A program made the position numbers and the translations under genes. This document shows positions 1 through 9,286 of a DNA stretch of 64,000 bases, in pieces. Below the pieces are notes generated by a model. The model did not search any database and had not been told where the DNA came from. It saw only the letters and a list, made by a program, of their open reading frames with translations. Every line of letters starts with the position of its first letter. Position 1 is the stretch's first letter. Origin of the DNA: Marinobacterium weihaiense (GTDB lineage Bacteria; Pseudomonadota; Gammaproteobacteria; Pseudomonadales; Balneatricaceae). The DNA lies in the NCBI RefSeq assembly GCF_019061305.1, contig NZ_JAHQZT010000007.1, positions 118,419-182,418 of the forward strand. The letters run 5' to 3'.

Positions 1-1
1 G

Positions 2-319
2 CTGGCGGTACTGGGCGGCGAGCAGGCCGAGCGGCCGCTGGCACGCCTGTTCAGCTCGGTCGAGTCCATCCCGGCCTTGAAGGAAAGTACCTTCTTCGGG
101 GCCTTCGAGCTCAACGGTGATGTTGAACTGCTGGCGCTGGCGCAGAATTTCGGGCTGGCGATCGATGCTGAGCTGCAGGCTCTGAGCCTGGCGGACTATA
201 TTGCCCGGGCGCGGCATGCGCCGCCGGTGGTGGGGGATCGGGTTGTGCTAGGCGCCATCGAGTTGGTGGTCAAGGCGATGGAAGACGGACGGGTGACGCG
301 GGTTGGCCTAAAGTTCTGA
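2..319 (+). CDS. K+/H+ antiporter, C-terminal end (partial)
   Basis: Only the last ~105 codons are present; the frame is open from the window edge, so the start lies upstream. The tail around ARHAPPVVGDRVVLGAIELV and ending GRVTRVGLKF has the shape of the cytoplasmic CorC_HlyC-type transporter-associated domain that closes NhaP2/CvrA-type potassium/proton antiporters. No membrane segment is inside the window, so the assignment rests on this soluble domain and on the next gene, which is also a cation/proton antiporter. The gene is followed by a 72-bp gap without an obvious terminator. The family call is inference. Confidence 0.6.
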   Translation: MAVLGGEQAERPLARLFSSVESIPALKESTFFGAFELNGDVELLALAQNFGLAIDAELQALSLADYIARARHAPPVVGDRVVLGAIELVVKAMEDGRVTRVGLKF

Positions 320-391
320 TCCCTGTCGCTGACAGTCTTGGAATGGCATGGTTTAATGCCCCGCGATTGCAAGGATTAGAGGGAGTCACGC

Positions 392-1954
392 GTGATTGAA
401 GCGGTCTGGATCATCTTCGCCTTCGGGCTGGGGATGGGGGTTAAATTGATGGGGCTGCCGCCGTTGATTGGCTATTTGGCAGCCGGTTTTGCCATCGTGG
501 CGGCGGGGGACATGGCCGGCATTCCGGTGGAAGGCACTGAGGCACTGAGCCATATAGCACATCTGGGGGTGTTGCTGCTGCTGTTTACCGTCGGTCTGAA
601 ACTGAAAATACGTAATCTGGTTCGGCCAGAGGTGATCGGAGGCGGGGTACTGCATTTCGGCATTTCCATTGCACTGTTCACCCCGGCGCTGCACCTGATA
701 ATGGGGCTGGAGTGGTATACCGCACTGATGTTGGGTATCGCGCTGTCTTTCTCCAGCACGGTGCTGGCGGCCAAGGTGCTGGAGTCGAAACGGGAGCTGC
801 GCGCCTTTCATGGTCGCGTTGCCATTGGCATTCTGATTGTGCAGGACCTGTTGGCACTGCTGGTGATGGCATTAGCCAGCGGCAAGACGCCCTCGGCCTG
901 GGCGCTGCTGGTATTTGCCATTCCGCTGTTGCGCCCGGTGTTCTACAAACTGCTGGACATCAGTGGCCATGAAGAACTGCTGGTGCTGCTGGGCCTGCTG
1001 CTGGCCCTGGTGGTGGGCGGCAAGGGCTTTGAGCTGGTGGGCCTGAGTTCGGAGCTGGGAGCGCTGGCATTTGGTGCGCTGTTGGCCAACCACCGTCGTG
1101 CTGGCGAGTTGTCGCAGTCCCTGTGGAGCATCAAGGAAGTTTTCCTGGTCGGTTTTTTCCTGCAGATCGGTATGGGTGGTCTGCCGGATACCGATGCACT
1201 GGTATTTGCCCTGGTGATGGGGGTGGTGCTGCCGCTCAAGGGCATTCTGTTCTTCTTTCTGCTGCTGCTGTTCAAGCTGCGTGCGCGCAGTGCCTTCCTG
1301 TCCGGTCTGAGCCTGACCAACTACAGCGAATTCGGCCTGATCGTGGCCAGTATCGTGTTGCCGGAATGGCTGATTCCGCTGGCCATTGCCGTGTCGGTCT
1401 CCTTCCTGGTATCAGCGCCACTGTACCGGGTTGCACACCCGCTGTATGACCGTTTCAGTGTTTGGCTGAGCCGTTTCGAGCGCCACGGCTTTCATCCGGA
1501 CGAGCAGCCGTTGTCACTGGGTGATGCGGAGATTCTGATTATCGGCATGGGCCGTACCGGTACCGCGGCGTATGATCACCTGAAGCAGCGCCAAACGCCG
1601 ATGGTGGCACTGGACTCGGACCCGGCGAAAGTGGATACCCACGTCAAGTGTGGTCGCCATGTGGTGTTTGCCGATGCGGAAGACGTGCAGCTGTGGCAGA
1701 ACCTGAAGGCGCCGGAACTCAAGTACGTGATTCTGGCGGCCAATGATGTGGAGGCCAAGGTGACGGCTGCGCGCCAGTTGCGTCAGGTCGGTTTCGAAGG
1801 GATCATCGTGGCGCACAGCATGTTTGCCGACCATGCCGATGCGATTACCGCGGCCGGTGCCGATCATACCTACCAGACCATGGCGGAAACCGGTGTGGGT
1901 CTGGCAGAACACATCTTCAGCGAGTCCCGTCGCAAGGAGGAGGCGCTGATCTGA
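392..1954 (+). CDS. Monovalent cation:proton antiporter, CPA2/KefB-YbaL type
   Basis: A 520-aa inner-membrane protein with about a dozen hydrophobic segments over residues 1-350, followed by a Rossmann RCK (TrkA-N) domain with the nucleotide-binding motif IIGMGRTG near residue 382. This layout is that of CPA2 antiporters (KefB/KefC/YbaL), which exchange K+ or Na+ for protons under control of a ligand bound to the RCK domain. The start is a GTG preceded by AGAGGGAG. There is no C-terminal TrkA-C domain, as in YbaL-like members. Its stop codon abuts that of the convergent potassium channel gene. The transported ion cannot be told from sequence. Confidence 0.85.
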   Translation: MIEAVWIIFAFGLGMGVKLMGLPPLIGYLAAGFAIVAAGDMAGIPVEGTEALSHIAHLGVLLLLFTVGLKLKIRNLVRPEVIGGGVLHFGISIALFTPALHLIMGLEWYTALMLGIALSFSSTVLAAKVLESKRELRAFHGRVAIGILIVQDLLALLVMALASGKTPSAWALLVFAIPLLRPVFYKLLDISGHEELLVLLGLLLALVVGGKGFELVGLSSELGALAFGALLANHRRAGELSQSLWSIKEVFLVGFFLQIGMGGLPDTDALVFALVMGVVLPLKGILFFFLLLLFKLRARSAFLSGLSLTNYSEFGLIVASIVLPEWLIPLAIAVSVSFLVSAPLYRVAHPLYDRFSVWLSRFERHGFHPDEQPLSLGDAEILIIGMGRTGTAAYDHLKQRQTPMVALDSDPAKVDTHVKCGRHVVFADAEDVQLWQNLKAPELKYVILAANDVEAKVTAARQLRQVGFEGIIVAHSMFADHADAITAAGADHTYQTMAETGVGLAEHIFSESRRKEEALI

Positions 1955-2854
1955 TCAGCGCTGTTCGGGCGTGTGACCGTCCCCGTCGGCTTCTGTGTCG
2001 GCTGGCGGGGATGGCTTTTCACCTACCGGCGACGATTGCCTGTCGGCGGATGCCTGTAACAGTGTCAGCACATGTTCCAGCTGCTGCTCGATATTCTCCA
2101 GCCGGTTCTCAAGCCGGGTAATGCGGTTCAGGTTCTGGCGTTCACGTTCGGCAATCTGACCCTCGTCCTTTTCGATAAAAAACACCGAAAAGCTCGCGGT
2201 CAGCAGCGAGAACATGCAGATCCCGATCAGAATCAGCAGCGAGCCAAACAGTCGGCCTTCATTGGTACTGGGAACAATATCGCCGTAGCCGACCGTAGTC
2301 ATGGTGACCCAGGCCCACCAGATGCCATCCAGTGGGCCATCGAAGGCCGGGTCCAGTGCGGCAATCAGAAAGCCCGAAATCACCAGAAACAACAGGCACA
2401 CCATCAGTGTGGTGCCCAAGTTGTGGCGTGACAGAATGGTTCTCAGGTCTCTGGACACTTTGAACAGGATGCCCAGCATCACCAGCAGCCGCAGGCTGCG
2501 AATGGCACCGGCGTAGAAGGCATAGTCACCGAACAGGGCCGGTAGCCCGGCGACAATGATCACCAGGCTCATCCAGTTGTTCTTCAGGTGTCGCTGACGG
2601 TCATCCACCACGCTCAGCATGATCACCATTTCCGCAGCAAAGCCTAGCCAGATCACCCAATCAGTAACCTGATGTGTCATGCCGTTGACGATGCCGTCGG
2701 CGCGCAAGTACCAATCCACCAGTATCCACAGCGCCAGGATCAGCATCGGCCATTCCAGCCGCTTGCCCCAGCGTCGTGCGCGCGGGTTCTCCGCCGCGGA
2801 CACGCCGCCAAAGCCCATACGAAACATCAGCGAGTGGTGTTTGTCGAAGCTCAT
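1955..2854 (-). CDS. Voltage-gated-type potassium channel (6 TM)
   Basis: A 299-aa ion transporter of the Kv-like 6-TM family. S1-S6 segments span about residues 35-235. The S4-like segment contains RSLRLLVMLGILFKVSRDLR with regularly spaced arginines, and the pore holds the K+ selectivity filter TVGYGD near residue 190. The C-terminal tail (about 240-285) is a heptad-rich coiled coil (ENRLENIEQQLEHVLTLLQ) that may assemble the tetramer. Unlike KvAP-type bacterial channels with RCK domains, no cytoplasmic regulatory domain is seen. It lies tail-to-tail with the antiporter gene with no base between the stops, and head-on to the DAHP synthase/yqcC pair, so the 2-kb region is rich in K+ transport functions. 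Confidence 0.85.
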   Translation of the reverse strand: MSFDKHHSLMFRMGFGGVSAAENPRARRWGKRLEWPMLILALWILVDWYLRADGIVNGMTHQVTDWVIWLGFAAEMVIMLSVVDDRQRHLKNNWMSLVIIVAGLPALFGDYAFYAGAIRSLRLLVMLGILFKVSRDLRTILSRHNLGTTLMVCLLFLVISGFLIAALDPAFDGPLDGIWWAWVTMTTVGYGDIVPSTNEGRLFGSLLILIGICMFSLLTASFSVFFIEKDEGQIAERERQNLNRITRLENRLENIEQQLEHVLTLLQASADRQSSPVGEKPSPPADTEADGDGHTPEQR

Positions 2855-2873
2855 GGGCGTTCTCTGCAGCGGG

Positions 2874-3200
2874 TTAGTGGTGGACGCGCAGTGCCTGATC
2901 CAACTGGCTGATCAGTGCCAACAGCCGGTCGGTATCTTCCGGCATCGGCTTGAACACCTCTTCGGCCATGGGCTGGATTTCGCTGTTCTGCGGCAGCGGC
3001 AGCTGACGTTCGATCAGCTCCTGCAAGCGCGGCAGCAGCAGCCACTGCACCCATTCAGTAAAGTCCAGGGTATCGACACAGAAAGGCTCGCGGCTGGCCA
3101 GGGCCGCCGGTTCCGGCGGCTGCGACTGCCACAGATTCTGTGCCTGCATTTCGTTGCGGATCTCGATCAGCAGCACACTGACCTGCTCGTGTCGACTCAT
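2874..3200 (-). CDS. YqcC family protein
   Basis: A 108-aa soluble protein resembling the YqcC family (DUF446): compact, helical, acidic, with the family-like stretch around FTEWVQWLLLPRLQELIE near residues 47-65. Function is not established for the family. It starts 2 bp after the stop of the DAHP synthase gene on the same strand and has its own ATG, so it is probably co-transcribed as the second gene of that operon. The K+ channel gene follows after 19 bp on the same strand and may belong to the same transcript. Confidence 0.75.
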   Translation of the reverse strand: MSRHEQVSVLLIEIRNEMQAQNLWQSQPPEPAALASREPFCVDTLDFTEWVQWLLLPRLQELIERQLPLPQNSEIQPMAEEVFKPMPEDTDRLLALISQLDQALRVHH

Positions 3201-3202
3201 GC

Positions 3203-4567
3203 TTACTCCTTGCGTGCGGCCTTGAGGGTATCGGCAATCAGGAACGCCAGCTCCAGCGACTGGTCGGCGTTGAGGCGCGGGTCACACTGGGTGTGATAGC
3301 GGTCGGCCAGGCCTTCCTCGGTGATGCGGTAGGCGCCACCGATACACTCGGTGACGTCGTTGCCGGTCATCTCGAAGTGGACGCCGCCGGCGTGGGTGCC
3401 TTCGGCGTTGTGCACTTCGAAGAAGCCCTTCATCTCGGCCAGGATGGCATCGACGCTGCGCGTCTTGTAGCCGCTGGATGCCTTGATGGTGTTGCCGTGC
3501 ATGGGGTCGGAGCTCCACACCACATGGTGGCCGCTGGCCTTGACCGCACGCACCAGCGGCGGCAGCATCTCGGTAATCTTGTCGGCCCCCATGCGCGCGA
3601 TCAGTGTGATCCGACCCGGGATCTGGGCCGGGTTGAGGATGTCCAGCAAACGCAGCAGGTCGTCAACCTGGGTGCTGGGGCCAACCTTGATGCCGATCGG
3701 ATTACGTACGCCGCGCAGGAATTCCACATGGGCGTGGTCCGGCTGGCGGGTGCGGTCGCCTATCCACAGCATGTGCGCCGAGCAGTCGTACCAGTCGCCG
3801 GTCAGGCTGTCCTGACGGGTCAGGGCCTGCTCGTAACCCAACAGCAGCGCCTCGTGCGAGGTGTAGAGGTTGGTTTCCTTCAACTGCGGTGTATTGTCCG
3901 AGCTGATGCCGCAGGCCTCGATGAACGCCATGGTCTGGTCGATTTGATCGGCCAGGTGCTGGTATTTCTCGCCCTGGGGGCTCTGTTGCACGAAGCCCTG
4001 GGTCCACTGGTGCACCTTGTGCAGATCGGCAAAGCCGCCGGTGGCAAAGGCGCGCAGCAGGTTCAGCGTGGCCGAGGACTGGTGATAGGCTGACAGCAGA
4101 CGCTGCGGGTCCGGCGTGCGGGCATCGGCGGTAAAAGCGATGTCGTTGATGATATCGCCACGGTAGCTGGGCAGTTCAATGCCGTTGATGGTTTCGGTAT
4201 CAGCCGAGCGAGGCTTGGCAAATTGACCGGCCATGCGACCGATCTTGACCACCGGACAGCTGCCGGCAAACGTCATCACCACCGCCATCTGCAGCATCAG
4301 CTTGAAGGTGTCACGAATCTTGTTGGCGTTGAATTCGGCAAAGCTCTCGGCGCAGTCACCGCCCTGCAGCAGAAAGGCCTTGCCTTCCGATACCTGGGCC
4401 AGCTCGTCGGTCAGTGAGCGGATCTCGCCGGCAAACACCAGTGGCGGATACTCGCCCAGCACCTGCTCGACCTGATACAGGGCGGCCTGATCCGGGTAGG
4501 TCGGGTGCTGTTTGATTGGCTTGCTGCGCCAGCTGTCGGGAGTCCAGATTTCCATTGTGCTACTCAC
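3203..4567 (-). CDS. Class II 3-deoxy-7-phosphoheptulonate (DAHP) synthase
   Basis: A 454-aa enzyme of the plant-like class II (AroA-II) DAHP synthase family, which condenses PEP and erythrose 4-phosphate in the first step of the shikimate pathway. Visible family blocks are [11 protein letters not shown] (about 67-77), [20 protein letters not shown] (about 270-289), IGIKVGPS and MSHGxT-like DPMHGNT (about 350-357). It is not homologous in sequence to the class I AroF/G/H enzymes, so those symbols are avoided. Full length for the family. The ATG at its 5' end is followed by an open frame throughout; yqcC follows with a 2-bp gap. Many pseudomonads carry such a class II enzyme beside class I isozymes. 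Confidence 0.93.
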   Translation of the reverse strand: MSSTMEIWTPDSWRSKPIKQHPTYPDQAALYQVEQVLGEYPPLVFAGEIRSLTDELAQVSEGKAFLLQGGDCAESFAEFNANKIRDTFKLMLQMAVVMTFAGSCPVVKIGRMAGQFAKPRSADTETINGIELPSYRGDIINDIAFTADARTPDPQRLLSAYHQSSATLNLLRAFATGGFADLHKVHQWTQGFVQQSPQGEKYQHLADQIDQTMAFIEACGISSDNTPQLKETNLYTSHEALLLGYEQALTRQDSLTGDWYDCSAHMLWIGDRTRQPDHAHVEFLRGVRNPIGIKVGPSTQVDDLLRLLDILNPAQIPGRITLIARMGADKITEMLPPLVRAVKASGHHVVWSSDPMHGNTIKASSGYKTRSVDAILAEMKGFFEVHNAEGTHAGGVHFEMTGNDVTECIGGAYRITEEGLADRYHTQCDPRLNADQSLELAFLIADTLKAARKE

Positions 4568-4645
4568 TGCTTATTTACGATTAGGAACCCCGATACTACC
4601 GCAAATCCGCACGTTCGACAGCCTGCAGGAGGCATGAGAGGCTGG

Positions 4646-5125
4646 ATGATGCGTATCGGCTGTACAGGCGGCGACCAGCAGTTGACGGGTTGGATGGGCG
4701 GGCGCATACTCCTGCTTTCATCCCTTTGGAGTCCGTCGGTGCCTTCGAGCCTGTCCCCAGTTATTCAACAGTGTACGCGGCTGCAGTCCCCGCTGCGGGC
4801 CGTACTGTTGACGCTGCTGGCAACCCTGCTGCTGTGCTGGAGTGTACTGGCACCGTCCGCGGCGGCAGTCACGGGCTTTGTCGACGTATCCCATCCGGCT
4901 GCCGTGCTGGCGACCCCGTCCCAGAAGGCGTTGCCCACCAATGAGCGGCGTGAGCCGGATATGCGCAGCGATGGCGATGCCCATCACCTGCTGGCGCTGC
5001 TGATCGGGCTGGCAGCATGGCTTGTAGTCACGCCGGTCCGTTGTGGCGCCATGTCTGTTCTGGCACATGGCGCGCGCCGTGCCGCCGCGGCTGTGCCGCC
5101 CCTGCGAGCCCCGCCCCGCCTGTAG
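4646..5125 (+). CDS. Doubtful small membrane protein, unknown function
   Basis: Open frame of about 159 codons upstream of and in the same direction as secDF, in a 620-bp interval otherwise empty. I placed the start at ATGATG behind AGAGG; the frame stays open further upstream into the DAHP synthase gene, so the start is uncertain. The predicted product has a hydrophobic, signal-like stretch LLTLLATLLLCWSVLAPSAA and a second segment LLALLIGLAAWLVVTPV, separated by a polar linker. It ends in a Pro/Arg/Ala-rich tail. No family recognised. High GC makes open frames common here, so it may be spurious; a real two-TM protein is the alternative. Confidence 0.35.
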   Translation: MMRIGCTGGDQQLTGWMGGRILLLSSLWSPSVPSSLSPVIQQCTRLQSPLRAVLLTLLATLLLCWSVLAPSAAAVTGFVDVSHPAAVLATPSQKALPTNERREPDMRSDGDAHHLLALLIGLAAWLVVTPVRCGAMSVLAHGARRAAAAVPPLRAPPRL

Positions 5126-5191
5126 TGTCTGCTTCCAAGTCGTCCGCGTGGACCACTTGGCACCTGTTGATCATTACATGTGGGAATCACC

Positions 5192-6475
5192 ATGAAGCAT
5201 TTTTCCTGGCGAGCGCTGACGTGCGGCTTGCTGATCGTCTGTGGGCTGCTCAGCGCACTGCCCAATTTTTTGCCATCTTCCATCGGTGCGCGTCTACCGC
5301 ACTGGTATACCGATAACACCCTGTCACTGGGGCTCGATCTTCAGGGAGGCTCGCATCTGCTGCTGCAGGCCGACATGCAGGCCCTGGTGGCGCAGAGTCA
5401 TGCGGCACTGGCCGACGAGGCCGGTAGCCGCTTGCGCGAGGCCGGCATTCGTTTTCGTATTGAGGATGCGCGGGCTGCGCCGGTGCAGCTGCGGCTGCTG
5501 CAGCCGGAGCAGTTGCCGCGTGCGCAAAGCCTGCTGCACGAGCTGAGCCGTGACCCGGCCAGTGGTATCAAGCGCTTCCGTATGCAGGCCGAGGGCGGCA
5601 TGCTGACGCTGGCCCTGACCGAACAGTGGCAGGCCCAGCTGGGTCAGGATGCCATCGATGCCAGTCTGGAGGTGGTGCGCCGCCGGCTGAATGAAACCGG
5701 GCTGGTCGAGCCGGTGGTGGCGCGCCAGGGCGAAGATGCCATTCTGGTGCAGATGCCCGGCGTGGCGGACCCCGGTGAGGTACGCACGCTGCTGGGCACC
5801 ACGGCCAGAATGACCTTTCACTGGGTGTTGGCGCCGGGCGAGGCCGGTGCCTCGATGATGCTGCCGGCGCAGACCGGCGAAGAACGCTACCGGGTTGCGC
5901 AGGACGTGGCGCTGGAGGGGCGTCACATCCGTGATGCCCAGCTGGGGTTCAATCCCGAGACCGGGGCGGCGGTGGTGAACTTCCGCCTGGATAACGAGGG
6001 CGGGCGTACTTTTGCGCGCATGACGGCTGACAATATCGGCCGGCCACTGGCCATTGTGTTGGATGATGCTGTGCTCACCGCGCCGGTGATTCGCTCGGTG
6101 ATTGGCGGGGGCAGCGGCGAAATCAGCGGTGACTTCACGCCACAGGAAGCGGGCGAGCTGGCGCTGATGCTGCGGGCCGGCGCCCTGCCGGTTCCCCTGC
6201 AGGTGATCGAAGAACGTACGGTCGGCCCGGACCTGGGCAGTGATGCTATCGCCATGGGGCTGGCCACGGGGCTGGCCGGGGCCGCCCTAGTGGTGGCCTT
6301 CATGCTGGCGGTATACCGCGGGCGCGGTCTGGTGGCCTGCCTGGGGCTGTTGCTGAACCTGGTGCTGATGCTGGGCATACTCAGTCTGTTTCGTGCCACT
6401 CTGACGCTGCCGGGTATCGCCGGGATCATCCTTACGCTGGGGATGGCTGTGGATGCCAATATCCTGATCAACTAG
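5192..6475 (+). CDS. secD: SecD part of a fused SecDF, ended by an in-frame amber codon
   Basis: Residues 1-427 match the N-terminal portion of SecD, the inner-membrane protein that uses proton flow to assist late steps of Sec export: TM1 (about 10-28), the LGLDLQGGSHLLL motif, the periplasmic P1 region, then TM segments to the conserved GMAVDANILIN block. Normally this block continues N-E-R-I-R-E-E; here a TAG (6473-6475) stands where GAG (Glu) is expected. Translation in the same frame resumes the SecD sequence (RIREEARQG) without any shift. The start is the ATG behind GGGAA rather than the upstream GTG. See the next entry. Taken alone, this product stops in the middle of the transmembrane bundle and should not work. 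Confidence 0.8.
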   Translation: MKHFSWRALTCGLLIVCGLLSALPNFLPSSIGARLPHWYTDNTLSLGLDLQGGSHLLLQADMQALVAQSHAALADEAGSRLREAGIRFRIEDARAAPVQLRLLQPEQLPRAQSLLHELSRDPASGIKRFRMQAEGGMLTLALTEQWQAQLGQDAIDASLEVVRRRLNETGLVEPVVARQGEDAILVQMPGVADPGEVRTLLGTTARMTFHWVLAPGEAGASMMLPAQTGEERYRVAQDVALEGRHIRDAQLGFNPETGAAVVNFRLDNEGGRTFARMTADNIGRPLAIVLDDAVLTAPVIRSVIGGGSGEISGDFTPQEAGELALMLRAGALPVPLQVIEERTVGPDLGSDAIAMGLATGLAGAALVVAFMLAVYRGRGLVACLGLLLNLVLMLGILSLFRATLTLPGIAGIILTLGMAVDANILIN

Positions 6476-7696
6476 CGGATCCGTGAAGAGGCACGGCAGG
6501 GCCGGTCTGCCGGCATGGCGGTCAAGGAAGGCTTTGCGCGTGCCTATCGCACTATTCTGGACTCGAACCTGACCACGCTGATCGCCGTCAGTCTGCTATT
6601 TTTGGTTGGTAGCGGTCCAGTCAAGGGATTTGCCGTGACCATCGGCATCGGGCTGCTGACCTCCCTGTTCACGGCCGTAACCCTGACGCAGCTGCTGACC
6701 GAGTGGCAGATTCGTGGTCGTGAACGTCAGCCGCTGGTGCTGCCGGGCGTTGCCTGGCTGGACCGTCTGAGTGCGCGGGTCCCCAACGTGATGAGGGGGC
6801 GCAGGGTCGGGCTGACACTGTCGGCCGTACTCTCGCTGGCGGCCGTGCTCCTGTATGTGCAGCCGGGGCTGAAGTACGGCGTCGACTTTACCGGCGGCAC
6901 GCTGGTGGAAGTTCAGGCGCCGGGGGTGGCGGCGGATGACCTGCGTCAGGTGCTGCCCGGCCAGGCCGGTGTGCAGGAAAGTGAAGGCGAGGGACATTAC
7001 CTGGTTCGCCTGCCGGTGGCTCAGGAGCCGACAGTGGCGGCTGAACAGATGGAAGCCCTGAAGGCGTCGGTACGTGACCTGAGTGCGGAGGCCGAGTTTC
7101 CCCGCACCGAAATGGTAGGCCCAAAGGTCAGCGGTGACTTCAGTGATATCAGTATTCTGGCGGTCCTGCTGGCCGGAGCCGGTGTGCTGGGGTACCTCTG
7201 GTGGCGCTTTGAGTCCCACTTCGCCCTGGCGGCCACGCTCACCATTGCGCTGGATCTGACCAAGACCATCGGCTTCTTCGTGCTGGCGGGCGTCGAGTTC
7301 AACCTGACCGCCGTGGCGGCGCTGCTGGCGCTGATCGGCTATTCGGTCAACGACAAGGTGGTGGTGTTCGACCGCGTGCGTGAACAGCTGCGCCTGACAC
7401 CGGACAAGCCCCTGCTGGATGTGCTCAACGAAAGCATCGCGGCCACGCTGACGCGCACGGTGTTCACCTCGGTGACCACCCTGCTGGCGCTGTTGCCGAT
7501 GGCGCTGGCCGGTGGCGCCGCTGTGGTCAGCTTTGCCCAGCCGCTGCTGTTCGGCGTGATCGTGGGCACCAGTTCGTCGGTCTTCATTGCCGCGCCGCTG
7601 CTGTACTGGCTAGCCCGTCGCCGGGCCCGCAGGGGGCTGGCTCAGCTGCAGCCCACGGCCGAAGAGGTACGCCAGCGGCTGGCGCAGATGCCTTGA
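6476..7696 (+). pseudogene. secF: Rest of the interrupted secDF: SecD C-terminus fused to SecF
   Basis: Directly after the TAG the same frame encodes the missing end of SecD (RIREEARQG... through TTLIAVSLLFLVGSGPVKGF) and then a SecF domain: LKYGVDFTGGTLVEVQ near 6868, periplasmic P4 loop, and TM segments with GYSVNDKVVVFDRVRE near 7339, the SecF counterpart of the SecD motif. There is no stop between SecD and SecF, so this was a single fused SecDF of about 834 residues. The first ATG after the amber is at 6515, with no convincing ribosome site. Either the gene is inactivated, or the amber is read through, or it is a sequencing error. A separate secD-secF pair probably exists elsewhere, because the Sec helper is widely conserved; this is inference. 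Confidence 0.75.
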
Positions 7697-7772
7697 TGTA
7701 CGGCATGCTGCGCAGGGGCGAGGGGAGTCGGTATACTGTCGCTCTTTTCGCTCGCGCTTGCCCGGAGGCCCT

Positions 7773-8264
7773 ATGACAACCCGAGTCTTTCATGTATCAC
7801 CCGGTTACCGACGTCGTCAGCAAGCCCGGCAGCTGGCCTGGATGCTGGCGATGCTGGGGCTGGTTCTGTTCAGCCTGTATTACCTGTACCGGCTGATCAT
7901 GGGCAACGGTGCTCTGGCGGAGATGCTGGTACCGGTAGTGGGTGTCGCCGCATGCCTGGCGTATGCGGTCAAGCTCTGGCTGCAGCTGCGCCAGGGGCGG
8001 GCTGCCTATCCCGAGGTCTGCTGGGATGAGGATAGCCGGATATTGAGTCTGCAGGCGCCGGAAGGGGCCTTGGTACTGCCGCTGGCCTCGGTGCTGAATC
8101 TGCGTATTCAGGTGGGGGGTGGACGTGTGGTTGCCGCCACTCTGACGACCGAGTCCGGTGAACAGCTGCGCCTGGAAGGCTACGCCGAATTGGATGAGCT
8201 GGTGGGTCGGTTGGAGGCAGAACTGCCCGAGGGGCAGGTGGTGCGTACCCGTTTACGATACTGA
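7773..8264 (+). CDS. Two-TM membrane protein, unknown function
   Basis: A 163-aa protein beginning at ATG 7 bp after a strong GGAGG. Two hydrophobic segments lie close together (LAWMLAMLGLVLFSLYYLY about 20-38 and MLVPVVGVAACLAYAVKLWL about 52-71). They are followed by a soluble domain of about 85 residues rich in beta-forming hydrophobics (VLPLASVLNLRIQV), resembling a small PH-like or bacterial PH (bPH2-like) cytoplasmic domain; that comparison is a guess. It follows secDF after 76 bp and may share its transcript. No family is firmly recognised. Confidence 0.65.
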   Translation: MTTRVFHVSPGYRRRQQARQLAWMLAMLGLVLFSLYYLYRLIMGNGALAEMLVPVVGVAACLAYAVKLWLQLRQGRAAYPEVCWDEDSRILSLQAPEGALVLPLASVLNLRIQVGGGRVVAATLTTESGEQLRLEGYAELDELVGRLEAELPEGQVVRTRLRY

Positions 8265-8282
8265 GGTGAAGTCCGCAGGGCC

Positions 8283-9197
8283 TCAGGCGCTGCGGATGCC
8301 GTTGAGATTGTGGAAGGTGACTTCGCGTGCTGTGCCCAGGAAATCGACCATGAAATCGGCATTTTTCTGGTCTTCGCGCATGGCCGCGTACAGTGTGCAC
8401 CAGAGTCCCTTTTCGCCTAGTGGGCGAGCGGCGATGTACTCCCGCTGAAGATACTCGTGCGCCGCCCAGTTGGGCAGTGCAGCCACCCCGCGCCCGCTGG
8501 CGACCAGCTGCATGATCATCACGGTCAGTTCGGCAGTGCGCACCTCGTCGGGTTCGACATCCGCCGGGTCCAGGAAGCGGGTGAACACGTCCAGGCGGTC
8601 CCGCTCGACCGGGTAGGTGATCAGGGTTTGCCCCTCCAGGTCGGCCGGCCGAATGCAGCGCTTGTTGACCAGCGGGTGCTGGCGTCCCATCACCAGAATC
8701 GACTCATAACTGAACAGTGGAATATAGTGGATGCCGGTACGCTCCTCCGGGTCGGAGGTGATGACCAGATCCAGGTCGCCCCGCGACAGCGCGGGCAAGG
8801 GCTGAAAGCTGAAACCCGTGGACAGGTCCAGCTCGACCTCGGGCCAGTGCTGGCGAAAGTGGTCGATGGTCGGCATCAGCCAGTCAAAGCAGCTGTGGCA
8901 CTCGATGCAGATGTTCAGTCGACCGGTTTCACCACCGGCCAGGCGCATGATGTCCCGTTCGGCGCTGCGCACCATCGGCAGCAGTTCGTCGGCCAGGCTC
9001 AGCAGGCGCTGACCGGCGCTGGTGAAGCATATCGGGCGTGTTTTGCGGATGAACAGCGAACAGTTGAGGCGCTCTTCAAGGTCCTTGATCTGATGAGACA
9101 GTGCAGACTGGGTCAGGTGGATGCGCTCGGCGGCTTCCACCAGGCTGCCGGCGTCGCGCAGGGCGGCCAGCGTTTTCAGGTGACGAATTTCGATCAT
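8283..9197 (-). CDS. metR: LysR-type regulator MetR
   Basis: A 304-aa LysR-type activator. The N-terminal winged HTH (ALRDAGSLVEAAERIHLTQS, about 12-31, then SALSHQIKDLEERL) and the effector region including CIECHSCFDWLMPTIDHFR near residue 100 match MetR, the homocysteine-responsive activator of metE/metH and other methionine genes. I chose the ATG two codons inside the longest frame (MIEIRHLKTL), the usual family N-terminus. It is transcribed away from the argF side. No metE is adjacent in the window, so its target lies elsewhere. The 83 bp upstream contains no recognised operator. Confidence 0.85.
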   Translation of the reverse strand: MIEIRHLKTLAALRDAGSLVEAAERIHLTQSALSHQIKDLEERLNCSLFIRKTRPICFTSAGQRLLSLADELLPMVRSAERDIMRLAGGETGRLNICIECHSCFDWLMPTIDHFRQHWPEVELDLSTGFSFQPLPALSRGDLDLVITSDPEERTGIHYIPLFSYESILVMGRQHPLVNKRCIRPADLEGQTLITYPVERDRLDVFTRFLDPADVEPDEVRTAELTVMIMQLVASGRGVAALPNWAAHEYLQREYIAARPLGEKGLWCTLYAAMREDQKNADFMVDFLGTAREVTFHNLNGIRSA

Positions 9198-9286
9198 GCC
9201 CACACCTCTGGTTCCGGATAAGAGCCAGTATAGTATCGAATACAGCTGTCTGACGAGGGCGGCCGGGACGGCCGCCGTTCATCGTA

